64,000 nucleotides of DNA, taken from assembly GCF_039851965.1 (NCBI RefSeq), contig NZ_CP156674.1, forward strand, positions 992,001 through 1,056,000, written 5' to 3'. Shown piece by piece: positions 1 to 7,689 of the stretch. The number at the start of each line of letters is the position of its first letter. Within the stretch, counting starts at the first letter, position 1. The notes beneath the pieces are model-generated. The model was not told the origin of the DNA. It worked only from the letters and a program-made list of their open reading frames with translations, and ran no database searches. The DNA is from Pseudalkalibacillus hwajinpoensis. GTDB lineage: Bacteria; Bacillota; Bacilli; Bacillales; Guptibacillaceae. Position numbers and translations under genes: made by a program.

Positions 1-130
1 TGCAATCATTATTTATTGCCAATTTGAAAGCATTTGTTTCCATAAATAAAATAAGGTATGATCAACTTTATACCGGCAGTACAAAATAGAATCCCCACTC
101 ATTTATAATACAAAAACCAAAGGTGATACA

Positions 131-1009
131 ATGCATGATCGAAAACAACATGTCATTAAGATGGCTCATGAGCTTTTTATCGATAGAGGATTTCAAGGAA
201 CTTCGATTCAGGATATTTTGGATTATAGTGGCATTTCGAAAGGGACGTTCTATAATTATTTTTCATCAAAGAATGAGCTATTAATCGCGCTCTTTAAGGC
301 GCTTTATGAATCTATGGAAAACAGCAGAGATGAATTGCTCATTGGCCAGGATCCCTCTAACCTTGCTATCTTTATTAAACAAATCGAATTTCAGATGAAC
401 ACGAATAAGAAAAATAAGCTGGTTACGCTTTTTGAGGAAGTATTTGTCTCTAATGATGAGGATTTAAAACAATTTCTTAAAGATGGACAAAAGAGGATGC
501 TTCAGTGGGTGTTCAATCGTTTTCTCGAACTCTTCGGTGAGGAGAAGCGCCCATATTTACTCGATGCTTCCATTATGTTCCTAGGTATCCTGCATCATAA
601 TGTAAAATATTATTCGGTCTCAAACGGTTCAAGCGCAGATATCTATCCAGTAGTTCGATATAGCGTAGAGCGAATGGTGAAGATTGTAGAAGATGCCTCT
701 GCTTCAGGTGTTCAATTAAACAAACCAGAACAGATGGAAAACTGGTTTCCTGAAGGCATGCGTAGTGACCAGACCTTCCAGGCAAACCTTCTCAAAACGA
801 TTGGTTCTCTGAAAGATAAGCTACAACCTAAAGAAAATTATTCAGAATCGATTGAGCGCTTGGATTTTGTGCAGGATGAACTCCTGCATTCGAAAAAATC
901 ACGAAAATTCCTGATTGAAAGTGTGCTTTGTTCACTGAGGGAAGATCAGGCTCTTGATCAGAAAACTGTAGAAACGCTTGATTCTTTAGTAAACAGTTAT
1001 TTTGAGTAA
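131..1009 (+). CDS. TetR/AcrR-family transcriptional regulator
   Basis: A 292-residue DNA-binding regulator. The first ~50 residues form a typical TetR helix-turn-helix (IKMAHELFIDRGFQGTSIQDI, then GISKGTFYNYFSSKNELL), followed by a divergent all-helical ligand domain. It is longer than the usual ~200 residues. The start at ATG 131 is preceded by AAAGGTGATACA. An inverted GGTAT/ATACC pair at 55-74 could be an autoregulatory operator. The gene is followed directly by repeat copy 1 and converges with the SRPBCC/MerR pair. No target gene is visible; one may lie left of the window. The family call is secure, the ligand unknown. Confidence 0.9.
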   Translation: MHDRKQHVIKMAHELFIDRGFQGTSIQDILDYSGISKGTFYNYFSSKNELLIALFKALYESMENSRDELLIGQDPSNLAIFIKQIEFQMNTNKKNKLVTLFEEVFVSNDEDLKQFLKDGQKRMLQWVFNRFLELFGEEKRPYLLDASIMFLGILHHNVKYYSVSNGSSADIYPVVRYSVERMVKIVEDASASGVQLNKPEQMENWFPEGMRSDQTFQANLLKTIGSLKDKLQPKENYSESIERLDFVQDELLHSKKSRKFLIESVLCSLREDQALDQKTVETLDSLVNSYFE

Positions 1010-1020
1010 GGAAAAGAGAG

Positions 1021-1048
1021 GAGGGGTCAGACACGTGTCTGACCCCTC
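1021..1048. repeat. Dispersed palindromic element, copy 1
   Basis: Perfect 28-nt palindrome, half-site GAGGGGTCAGACAC followed by its reverse complement. It lies 11 nt after the TetR stop, and on the minus strand it supplies the last codons and the TGA of the SRPBCC gene (C-terminus GQTRV). Confidence 0.95.
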
Positions 1049-1504
1049 TTTAACGCTTCCTTTTCCACTCGTTCCATAAACTCCTGCACCACATTCATCT
1101 GATCCTTCGGTCTGCTTAGCTTGAGCATGGCTCTGCCAACGAAATTAACACCTTTGTTTTGCCCTTCATAAACAAATTTCGTGCTGTTCTTATCTAGCTT
1201 TTCTAGAGTGAAGCCCAGTGTGATTTCAAAGGCTTTCCCTAATACAAAGCTTATTCTTTTCACCTTGCTATCCTTATTATCTTCATAGGCCAGGGTTTCT
1301 ACTGTATAAGTCTCTAACCGTTTACCTTCACGATAGGTTTGACGATGTTTAGCTCCAACTTCATTTTCTTTCTTCTCAATTAATACATGTTCTTCAACCT
1401 TAGGCATGATTGTTTTAATATTCTCATTTACACACACACAAGAACAAACACCACACTGTTTCAATAGGAGCTTTAATCACTTTCTCCTCTTTCCAACTAA
1501 TCAT
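1027..1504 (-). pseudogene. SRPBCC-family protein, frame broken at a CA/TG dinucleotide run
   Basis: Downstream of the break the frame reads VNENIKTIMPKVEEH and continues as an SRPBCC (START/polyketide-cyclase-like) domain to a repeat-encoded GQTRV end. The natural N-terminus is in another frame: an ATG at 1504 overlaps the merR stop by ATGA and reads MISWKEEKVIKAPIETVWCL, the standard first strand of this fold. The two frames meet in (CA)5 at 1431-1440. Adding one unit, or removing two, would join them. As written only a TTG start at 1464 gives a product, and it lacks the first strand. This could be a phase-variable gene, a pseudogene or an assembly slip. The coupling suggests co-expression with merR. 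Confidence 0.8.
1431..1440. repeat. (CA)5 dinucleotide run at the SRPBCC frame break
   Basis: Five CA units (TG on the coding strand) at exactly the point where the SRPBCC reading frame changes. Slippage by one unit would restore the full protein. Confidence 0.85.
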
Positions 1505-1845
1505 TCATTTTCCTCCCTGCCAGATTCCAGAAATTCATCAATTTCAGTTATTTGAAGACGAAGGTCTTCGATTTGCACAAGTATATTAGCTCGTTTCTCG
1601 CACAGTAAATCTTCTAAATGCTCGAACGATTCGTCCTCCATTACAGATCTCATTTCCTGTATCGTAAACCCAAATCGTCGAAGTTTCACTAATAACAACG
1701 CTAGAAAATAACTACCATCATCGTAATACCGGTATTTGTTTTTCGGATCAGTAAAAGCCGGCTCCAATAAGTTCACTTCTGCGTAATAGCGCAGCGTCTC
1801 TTTACTCAATCCTGTTAACTGAACAAATTCACTTATCTTGTACAT
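1501..1845 (-). CDS. MerR-family transcriptional regulator
   Basis: A 114-residue MerR protein with an N-terminal winged helix (MYKISEFVQLTGLSKETLRY, then YRYYDDGSYFLALLLVKLRR) and a C-terminal coiled-coil helix (ILVQIEDLRLQITEIDEFLE). No cysteine-rich metal loop is visible, so a metal sensor is unlikely. The ATG at 1845 is chosen because it has GGGGAGG five bases upstream and begins the conserved winged helix; the reading frame continues upstream to 1893 without a better start. The stop overlaps the start of the SRPBCC gene by four bases, so the two form a coupled unit. Confidence 0.88.
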   Translation of the reverse strand: MYKISEFVQLTGLSKETLRYYAEVNLLEPAFTDPKNKYRYYDDGSYFLALLLVKLRRFGFTIQEMRSVMEDESFEHLEDLLCEKRANILVQIEDLRLQITEIDEFLESGREENE

Positions 1846-1889
1846 GTTTACCTCCCCATTCATCATAAACCGTGGGGTGCACCACTGAG

Positions 1890-2042
1890 TCAATCTAAAT
1901 TCTTCATGGGGTCAGACACGTGTCTGCCCCCATGAACCTTTCCTTCTCCTTTGCATGTAGGGCATTTCTTTTTCAGAAAAAATATTTTTAACGGTACATG
2001 CCCCTTGCCCATACAATGTTTACATATTTTATAAAACGCCAT
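1890..2042 (-). CDS. Small DnaJ-like double CxxCxGxG zinc-finger protein
   Basis: A 50-codon gene with two CxxCxGxG modules (CKHCMGKGH at residues 7-15, CPTCKGEGK at 27-35), as in the DnaJ zinc finger, so one zinc bound by four cysteines is expected. ATG 2042 has AAAGGAGATG upstream. The last ~12 codons run through repeat copy 2 (GGRHVSDP, then MKNLD), so the tail appears repeat-derived. It is divergent from marR, and two MarR-type operator palindromes lie between them, which suggests co-regulation. Function unknown; a chaperone-like or RNA/protein-binding role is only inference. Confidence 0.7.
   Translation of the reverse strand: MAFYKICKHCMGKGHVPLKIFFLKKKCPTCKGEGKVHGGRHVSDPMKNLD
1903..1936. 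repeat. Dispersed palindromic element, copy 2 (one mismatch)
   Basis: Near-perfect 34-nt palindrome whose arms extend to TTCATGGGG/CCCCATGAA. One stem base is changed (CTGCCCCC instead of CTGACCCC). It encodes the C-terminus of the small zinc-finger protein. Confidence 0.9.
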
Positions 2043-2082
2043 GACGACATCTCCTTTAAAGTATAGACCAACTGATTATTAA

Positions 2083-2101
2083 TAGTTGTATAATGCAATT
2101 A
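2083..2101. promoter_or_regulatory. MarR-type operator, copy A
   Basis: TAGTTGTATAATGCAATTA, a near-palindrome almost identical to copy B 37 nt away. It lies between the divergent zinc-finger gene and marR. Confidence 0.75.
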
Positions 2102-2119
2102 TTTTAACACAGAATTATT

Positions 2120-2138
2120 TAGTTGTATAATGCAACTA
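2120..2138. promoter_or_regulatory. MarR-type operator, copy B, overlapping the marR -10 box
   Basis: TAGTTGTATAATGCAACTA contains TATAAT at 2126-2131. With TTAACA at 2104-2109 (16-nt spacer) this gives a plausible marR promoter, so binding here would block transcription. Confidence 0.75.
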
Positions 2139-2218
2139 TACGACTCAGCTTTGGATAGTTGACATCTGAATACGACAAGTTATCATATTCATATTGCAAA
2201 TAATGAGGTGAAACTGGA

Positions 2219-2656
2219 ATGGACAACCACTCAATTGAAAACATCCATCTTGAATTATCGTTTTTGATTCGCTATATCAATTTAGCTACTCCTAATAAAA
2301 AAGATAAAGAAGGAAACCTTGAACGTTCGGAATATCTTTTGTTACATCAAATCTCTCTTCATACTTCGATTGGCGTAAAAGTGTTAGCGAATGAATTGTA
2401 TTTGAATAATTCAACAGTCAGTAGGCAAGCTGCAGCCCTGGAGAAGAAAGGGTTCGTTACGAAAATCGCAGATCCACGCGATGGCCGATCCTACTTCTAT
2501 CAAATCACGGAATTAGGAACAAAAGAATTACTTCAGTATAAACAAACTAGAATGGATATCATTACAACCCTTTTAAACGAATGGTCCGAAGAAGAGTGCC
2601 AGACATTTGAACAACTATTAAATAAGTTTAACCATTCGTTAAAGGAAATTGTCTAG
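2219..2656 (+). CDS. MarR-family transcriptional regulator
   Basis: A 145-residue MarR winged-helix protein. The DNA-binding part reads IGVKVLANELYLNNSTVSRQ, AAALEKKGFVTKIADPRDGR, and a wing (SYFYQITELGTKEL), flanked by N- and C-terminal dimerisation helices. There is no conserved N-terminal cysteine of the OhrR type. Start ATG 2219 follows a TGAGGTGAAACTGGA ribosome site. Its promoter carries two copies of a palindromic operator, pointing to autorepression and control of the divergent small zinc-finger gene. It ends at a hairpin shared with inhA. Confidence 0.92.
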   Translation: MDNHSIENIHLELSFLIRYINLATPNKKDKEGNLERSEYLLLHQISLHTSIGVKVLANELYLNNSTVSRQAAALEKKGFVTKIADPRDGRSYFYQITELGTKELLQYKQTRMDIITTLLNEWSEEECQTFEQLLNKFNHSLKEIV

Positions 2657-2687
2657 CGAAAAGGACAGATGTTAATCAGAAAGATAA

Positions 2688-2718
2688 GTAAGGAGCGCCT
2701 ATAATCGGCGCCCCTTAC
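2688..2718. terminator. Bidirectional terminator between marR and inhA
   Basis: GTAAGGAGCGCC and GGCGCCCCTTAC pair around a 7-nt loop between convergent genes. A TTATCTTTCT tract follows on the minus strand. Confidence 0.7.
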
Positions 2719-2723
2719 CTGTA

Positions 2724-5117
2724 TTAATCTTTCGTTATCAAAACGCGGCCAACAGAACGATCTGAAGCTTCACCCGTTACCTTGAATTCCAAACCATAAT
2801 TAGGAACATTACGTCCTGCATCTGGAATTGCTTCGTTCAGATAGCTCTTACTATCGTCGAATACCTTCGCGACGTTTCTGTGGTTATCTTTCATTGTGAG
2901 ACCAGTGATATCACGGTAATCAATGAACATTTTCTCACCTTTACGCAGACTAAATGCTGCATCGTGAATTTGGTAACGTGTTTGAGCCACCGTTCCGTCA
3001 CTCCAGAATAATTCTTTCTGATCAGCATCCACTACGCCAAGATAACCCTCTCCCGGGTGAATTCCGGTCCAGTTATCCGAATATTTATTATCTGCATACC
3101 AGACAACTAGGCCCGGATCAAATGACATCAGACTTGCTCCTCGGCGAATGTGATCTAAACCTTTATCAACACCTTGATGGTTTCTCCATTCAAGCAAGTA
3201 ATAATGCTCAGATACTTTAACACCATCGTCTTTCGTAAATCCTTGCAAATCAACTTTAGGATCTCCTTCTGCATCATCAAAAAGCAATTCGTCTCCACCA
3301 GCGGTTACACGAATGTCATCAACATAGAAACCAGAGTTAATAGCAGCACCGTCTGTCCAGTAGTTGATTTTCACCTGCACATCTTTACCTGCATATGCAC
3401 TCAAATCAAATGTTCCATCAACCCATCCATCGGATTTACCCGTAATTCCGTAACCAGGGTTGTTATCATGTGGATCCTTTTCCGTTGTAATGTTCCCCGG
3501 AATAGCTGTCCAGTTTTCTCCCTCTTCACTTACCTGAACAGATCCATAATCCCAGTCCAACTCAATGTCATACCAGGTTTTAAACGTTAGTTCTCCAGCC
3601 GTAGCATTTGTAAGATCGACATTAAATACAGCTGAATTATCTAAATCATTTGCACTTCCACTAAAGTACTCATACTCTCCGCTAAATGGCTTGTTAATTT
3701 CAGTTTCTTTATCTGGAAGGTTGATTCGAAGGGCATCGAGATTAGTCCCTTTCGTATTGGCCTGATCCAAATAAACTTCAAAACCTTTTTTATCAATATC
3801 TTCTAAATCGAATTCATCGTACTTTAACCAGTTTCCTCCATGCGCAGCCTGCAGAAATTCTTTAGACCATGCACTAAAACCAGTTGGCTCTGTTCCCGGA
3901 ACCGCTCCTGCCCAGCTGCCGCTTGCCATGATTGACCAGTACGATACCGCTTCACCTTTACCAGAATATTGTGTGTCATATTCATCAGGAAGACCTAAGT
4001 CGTGTCCATATTCATGGGCAAACACACCAGCCGCACCGTCAGCAGGCTCGATCGTGTAGTCATATGCATACATGGAACCTACTCCCCAGTAATCCACTTC
4101 TGGTTCAGGAGATCCTGCAATGGGGAAGATGTTTCCAAGGTTCCAACGATGGGACCAGATCGCGTCAGTTCCAAGTTGACCTCCACCAGCTTCTTCACCA
4201 ACAGCAGAGTGAACAACCATCAAGTGATCAATTAGGCCATCTGCTTCACGGAAATTACCATCGCCATCAAGATCATAGCGATCTTCCTGATCATAATCAG
4301 CTAGATTTACCGAAGGATCAGCTCCTGCGGCAGTCAGCGCCTCTTTTACTAAACCGCGTGCATTGACGTCGCTATCATTTTCAGTAGGATAATTCCCGCC
4401 ATATTCAGCAGCATTTTTAGAAGCCATATACCATCCAGCAACAGTACCATCGACTGTATAAGCTCCATTTGATTGTTGTTCATAGAATTGTTTCATAGAT
4501 ATTAGATTCTCGCCATTCGGACCTTCATATCCATTATCGCCAAAAATCATATCTTCATAGTGTTCTTTAACATAATCAGCATAATACATATCCGATTCAT
4601 CTGGTTGAATACTGTTATGTGGAAAGTCCGGGAATTCTACTAGAAGGACAAGGACGTTATCAGAACGGACATCTCCTTCATAGTCTTCCTCAACGACCGT
4701 ATCAAGCTTCTTTACACCTTTTCTCGCCTTATCATTTGCTTTATTTCCATTATCGTTTTTCAGTTTATCTTTGATGTCAGCTTCAAGCTCAAGCTTTTCA
4801 TCTTCTAACTCCCCGTTTGCTTCCTTTTCTTTAAGTGATTCGGATTTTTCTTTCAAAAATTCTTCCAGCGCTTGTTCTGCTTCTTTTGCTGAAGCAGCTT
4901 CTGGAATTTCCCCACTCTCTTTTAACATTTCAATCAGTTTCTCTTCATTTGCTACCGCTAAGTCAAACGGTCCTTGCTTATGTACTGTTTCTTCCTTCAC
5001 TTCTTGCTTCACTGAAGTCGTGTCTGCACTTACTGTACTACTTGCGGCAGGTGCCGTGAATGCACCTATCGTTAAAGCAGCAATCATTGCCATCGATAAT
5101 ACGTTTTTCCCCTTCAA
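2724..5117 (-). CDS. inhA: Immune inhibitor A, secreted M6 zinc metalloprotease
   Basis: A 797-residue secreted protease of the InhA family, known to degrade antimicrobial peptides and host proteins. A Sec signal peptide covers ~residues 1-31 (hydrophobic run, VSA/DTT). A charged propeptide at ~50-140 contains EKLIEMLKESG and QALEEFLKEKSE. The catalytic domain carries HExxHxxGxxD as HEYGHDLGLPD with H368, E369, H372 and D378. C-terminal beta-rich modules follow, full-length for the family. TTG 5117 is the likely start (GGGGGCGTGAGAAG upstream). The upstream gene on the same strand encodes a lipoprotein like its propeptide. Confidence 0.95.
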   Translation of the reverse strand: MKGKNVLSMAMIAALTIGAFTAPAASSTVSADTTSVKQEVKEETVHKQGPFDLAVANEEKLIEMLKESGEIPEAASAKEAEQALEEFLKEKSESLKEKEANGELEDEKLELEADIKDKLKNDNGNKANDKARKGVKKLDTVVEEDYEGDVRSDNVLVLLVEFPDFPHNSIQPDESDMYYADYVKEHYEDMIFGDNGYEGPNGENLISMKQFYEQQSNGAYTVDGTVAGWYMASKNAAEYGGNYPTENDSDVNARGLVKEALTAAGADPSVNLADYDQEDRYDLDGDGNFREADGLIDHLMVVHSAVGEEAGGGQLGTDAIWSHRWNLGNIFPIAGSPEPEVDYWGVGSMYAYDYTIEPADGAAGVFAHEYGHDLGLPDEYDTQYSGKGEAVSYWSIMASGSWAGAVPGTEPTGFSAWSKEFLQAAHGGNWLKYDEFDLEDIDKKGFEVYLDQANTKGTNLDALRINLPDKETEINKPFSGEYEYFSGSANDLDNSAVFNVDLTNATAGELTFKTWYDIELDWDYGSVQVSEEGENWTAIPGNITTEKDPHDNNPGYGITGKSDGWVDGTFDLSAYAGKDVQVKINYWTDGAAINSGFYVDDIRVTAGGDELLFDDAEGDPKVDLQGFTKDDGVKVSEHYYLLEWRNHQGVDKGLDHIRRGASLMSFDPGLVVWYADNKYSDNWTGIHPGEGYLGVVDADQKELFWSDGTVAQTRYQIHDAAFSLRKGEKMFIDYRDITGLTMKDNHRNVAKVFDDSKSYLNEAIPDAGRNVPNYGLEFKVTGEASDRSVGRVLITKD

Positions 5118-5344
5118 CTTCTCACGCCCCCTAATATTTTTTTACAATACCTTTACAATAAACTTACTATAAACTTTTTTCTGAAAAGTTAGAATGATAC
5201 AAAAGTCTCAAAATCCAAGGTTTTCCGTAAAGATAGTCTCTTTTTACTAATAAACAGACAATCTTCTTGCGAAATTTGTAGGTATAAACAATCATAACCT
5301 CCCAACCAACCTTGTTTTGATATTAAATTCAATTTAATTAGAAA

Positions 5345-5372
5345 AAAGGCCCAGGTAAGCACCTGAGCCTTT
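5345..5372. terminator. Terminator downstream of the propeptide-like lipoprotein
   Basis: AAAGGCCCAGGT and ACCTGAGCCTTT pair around a 4-nt loop; on the minus strand the stem is followed by TTTTTTC. It separates the lipoprotein transcript from inhA, so inhA probably has its own promoter in 5118-5340. Confidence 0.88.
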
Positions 5373-5397
5373 GTTAAGCCATACTTTGAAGAAGAGA

Positions 5398-5787
5398 TTA
5401 AGGGGTCTCTCTTTGGAGATCTTTCTTAATATCCTCCTTTAACTTCTTAATATATTGTTTGTTAGATTTGTCTTTTACCTGGTTATCTTCAGCCTTCCCT
5501 TTCAGGTATTCTTCTAAGGCTTGCTTAATTTCTTCCTGACTTGCGTCCTCTCCTATTACACCTGAAGACTTCAACATTTCAATGATTTTCTCATCGTTTG
5601 CCAGCATTTCTATCTGTCCTGATAAATTCTCTTCTTTTCCTGAAACAGGTTCTTCTTCCACAACCGTCTCTTCACCAGAGTCAGTACCTGCGGAATTTGA
5701 ATTCTTGCCCTCCATCCCGGCACATCCCGATATTCCTAACAAGAGGAAGTTTCCACAGAGCATTAATACAACCTTTTTCGGTATCAT
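5398..5787 (-). CDS. Lipoprotein resembling the InhA propeptide
   Basis: A 129-residue lipoprotein. The type II signal peptide ends LLLGISGC, predicting lipidation at Cys22 and anchoring outside the cytoplasmic membrane. After an acidic linker, the segment EKIIEMLKSSG...QALEEYLKGKAE matches the InhA propeptide EKLIEMLKESG...QALEEFLKEKSE. By hand alignment 25 of 38 residues are identical with no gaps. A lysine-rich helical tail follows (YIKKLKEDIKKDL). It lies just upstream of inhA on the same strand but with its own terminator. ATG 5787 has GGGGGACATTCT upstream. Inference: it binds or restrains InhA at the membrane, or it is a decayed duplicate of the protease. Confidence 0.85.
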   Translation of the reverse strand: MIPKKVVLMLCGNFLLLGISGCAGMEGKNSNSAGTDSGEETVVEEEPVSGKEENLSGQIEMLANDEKIIEMLKSSGVIGEDASQEEIKQALEEYLKGKAEDNQVKDKSNKQYIKKLKEDIKKDLQRETP

Positions 5788-5862
5788 AGAATGTCCCCCA
5801 TCCCATTAATATCAGCATTTAAGAACTTAGACGAGGTGAAGTGGATAAAAGTTACAACGTTA

Positions 5863-5886
5863 GGGGTCAGACACGTGTCTGACCCC
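5863..5886. repeat. Dispersed palindromic element, copy 3
   Basis: Perfect 24-nt copy 16 nt beyond the gdh stop. On the plus strand it is followed by CCCC and nine Ts (5891-5899), so it forms a textbook intrinsic terminator in that direction. Confidence 0.95.
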
Positions 5887-5902
5887 CCCCTTTTTTTTTA
5901 CT

Positions 5903-6691
5903 TCAACCCCTACCAGCCTGAAAAGCTGGATAGAGCTTCATCCCTCCGTCAGCAAATAATGTGATTCCGGTAACGTAACTTGCTTCATTTGATGCTAAAA
6001 AAGCTGCAATCGATGCAATTTGCTCGGGTTCCCCGATTTCTTTCATTGGGATCATTGACAGGACGTCTTCTTTTGTCTTCGGATCTGAAAATTTCTCAGC
6101 ATTAATAGGCGTATTAATAGCCCCTGGACCAATGTTATTGACACGTATTCCATGTGGGGCATACTCAAGTGCGAGCGTCTGGGTTAGCATCTTCATGCCC
6201 CCTTTACTTGAAGCATAGTGCACAAAGTGAGGCCATGGTACAATCTCATGAACGCTAGACATATTAATAATCGAACCTTTAATCCCATTGTCTAGCATGT
6301 ACGCAATAGCTTTCGTCGAGCCAAGAAACGTTCCAGAGAGATTAACGGCAATTACCTTATTCCAATCTTCCAGTGTCATCTCATGAGAAGGTATTTCCTT
6401 TTGAACCCCGGCATTATTCATCATCACATCTAACGTACCGAACTCTTGATGGGCAGAAGAGATTAACCGTTCAACATCTTCTTCCTTCGAAACATCTGCC
6501 TGAACAGCAATGCCTTCTCCACCACTATTCTGAATTTCTTTTACAACCTCAGCTGCTTCTTTTTCTTTACTTAAATAATTCACTACAACCTTCATACCTT
6601 CTTTACCAAATCGAAGTGCAATCGCTTTACCAAGACCTGAAGCTGCACCTGTAACAATTGCGACTTTATCTTGCAATTCTTTATACACCAC
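5903..6691 (-). CDS. gdh: Glucose 1-dehydrogenase, SDR family
   Basis: A short-chain dehydrogenase that oxidises glucose to gluconolactone with NAD(P). Visible: cofactor motif TGAASGLGKAIA near the N-terminus, NNAG, catalytic Ser (MSSVHEIVPW) with YASSK, and the C-terminal signature YVTGITLFADGG. The start is set at GTG 6691 (VYKELQDKVAIVTG) with AAGGAGG eight bases upstream; the longer reading would overlap glcU. It sits 14 nt after glcU, as in the B. subtilis glcU-gdh operon, which is expressed in the forespore. No sigma-G promoter was identified here. Confidence 0.92.
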   Translation of the reverse strand: MVYKELQDKVAIVTGAASGLGKAIALRFGKEGMKVVVNYLSKEKEAAEVVKEIQNSGGEGIAVQADVSKEEDVERLISSAHQEFGTLDVMMNNAGVQKEIPSHEMTLEDWNKVIAVNLSGTFLGSTKAIAYMLDNGIKGSIINMSSVHEIVPWPHFVHYASSKGGMKMLTQTLALEYAPHGIRVNNIGPGAINTPINAEKFSDPKTKEDVLSMIPMKEIGEPEQIASIAAFLASNEASYVTGITLFADGGMKLYPAFQAGRG

Positions 6692-6704
6692 ACCACTAAC
6701 CTCC

Positions 6705-7565
6705 TTATTTTTTCGTGAAACCAAGCATAACGCCGCCAATGATAATGAGAATGGAACCAATAATCACAAAAATAAGTTGCTTCTTTGTTTTTTTCTCACC
6801 TAAAAGGAATATACCTCCAAGTGTAGATATGATAATACCAGTTTGGGAAAGTGAAAAGCTTGTAGCTGTACCAACTCTAGGAATTGAAATGAGCAGTGCC
6901 AGGTTTCCAGTCGCCCACATCAATCCTGGTATGACGTTTCGAATTGTATATTTATTAAACGGTTTGTGGCGAATACTCAAGAGGAGTGCACCAACAACCA
7001 TTCCGACAGCCTGAGGAAGAATAGCTGTCCAACCGTCAATTGTGAACCATCTGATGATCACGACGTATCCCACATAACCTGCTGTGGAAATTAATAGGAT
7101 AGTGAACCCTTTAGCTAAGTCGCTCTTTCCTTCTGATTTGTTCTTCTCAGATTTTTCATAAGAAGTGAAAATGACACCTGCCACAATAAGGAGAAGTGCT
7201 GAAATCCCAATAATTAATTTAGTCGTTGAGGACCATTCTCCGAATGCAATAACACCGAATAATGAAGTTCCAACAAGCTGAAGTCCTGTAGAGATTGGAA
7301 GCGTTTTAGATACACCAAGAAAAGTCACAGCTTTAAATTGATTCATTTGCCCAACCGACCACAACAAACCGGAAACAAAACTCACAATAAGCGCTGTTGT
7401 TGTAAATTCTGGGGTAGTAAAAAAATACACTACAACAGAGAAAATCAGAGCACCTAATGTCGTTCCAACCACCTGGTTATATGGCTCTCCACCTAACTTT
7501 GTACTCACAAGGAGAATACTTCCCCACATAATCGCAGGAATAAGCGCAATTAAAATTTCAATCAT
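6705..7565 (-). CDS. glcU: Glucose uptake protein, GRP/DMT superfamily
   Basis: A 286-residue membrane protein with about ten hydrophobic helices (MIEILIALIPAIMWGSILLV to the GSILIIIGGVMLGF end), full length for GlcU. The family imports glucose by proton symport. Conserved features include WSVGQMNQFKAV and a lysine-rich cytoplasmic loop (YEKSEKNKSEGKSD). ATG 7565 follows AGAAGGTGACTGG. It is first in a two-gene unit with gdh, so imported glucose can be oxidised directly. Confidence 0.92.
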   Translation of the reverse strand: MIEILIALIPAIMWGSILLVSTKLGGEPYNQVVGTTLGALIFSVVVYFFTTPEFTTTALIVSFVSGLLWSVGQMNQFKAVTFLGVSKTLPISTGLQLVGTSLFGVIAFGEWSSTTKLIIGISALLLIVAGVIFTSYEKSEKNKSEGKSDLAKGFTILLISTAGYVGYVVIIRWFTIDGWTAILPQAVGMVVGALLLSIRHKPFNKYTIRNVIPGLMWATGNLALLISIPRVGTATSFSLSQTGIIISTLGGIFLLGEKKTKKQLIFVIIGSILIIIGGVMLGFTKK

Positions 7566-7665
7566 CCAGTCACCTTCTTGTTCTAAAGAGAATTTACTTG
7601 CTTAATTAGATTTCTCTTTCACACGATTTTTATCCATAGTCGCTTTAGTTAAGAGAAAAAAAGAA

Positions 7666-7689
7666 GGGGTCAGACACGTGTCTGACCCC
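7666..7689. repeat. Dispersed palindromic element, copy 4
   Basis: Perfect 24-nt copy. On the minus strand it encodes the last residues (GGQTRV) and the TGA of the TetR regulator, the same reading as copy 1. Confidence 0.95.

Noticed and set aside
3932..4366. Long antisense open frames inside inhA
   Set aside because: Frame shadows of a clear conserved gene, without start signals or similarity.
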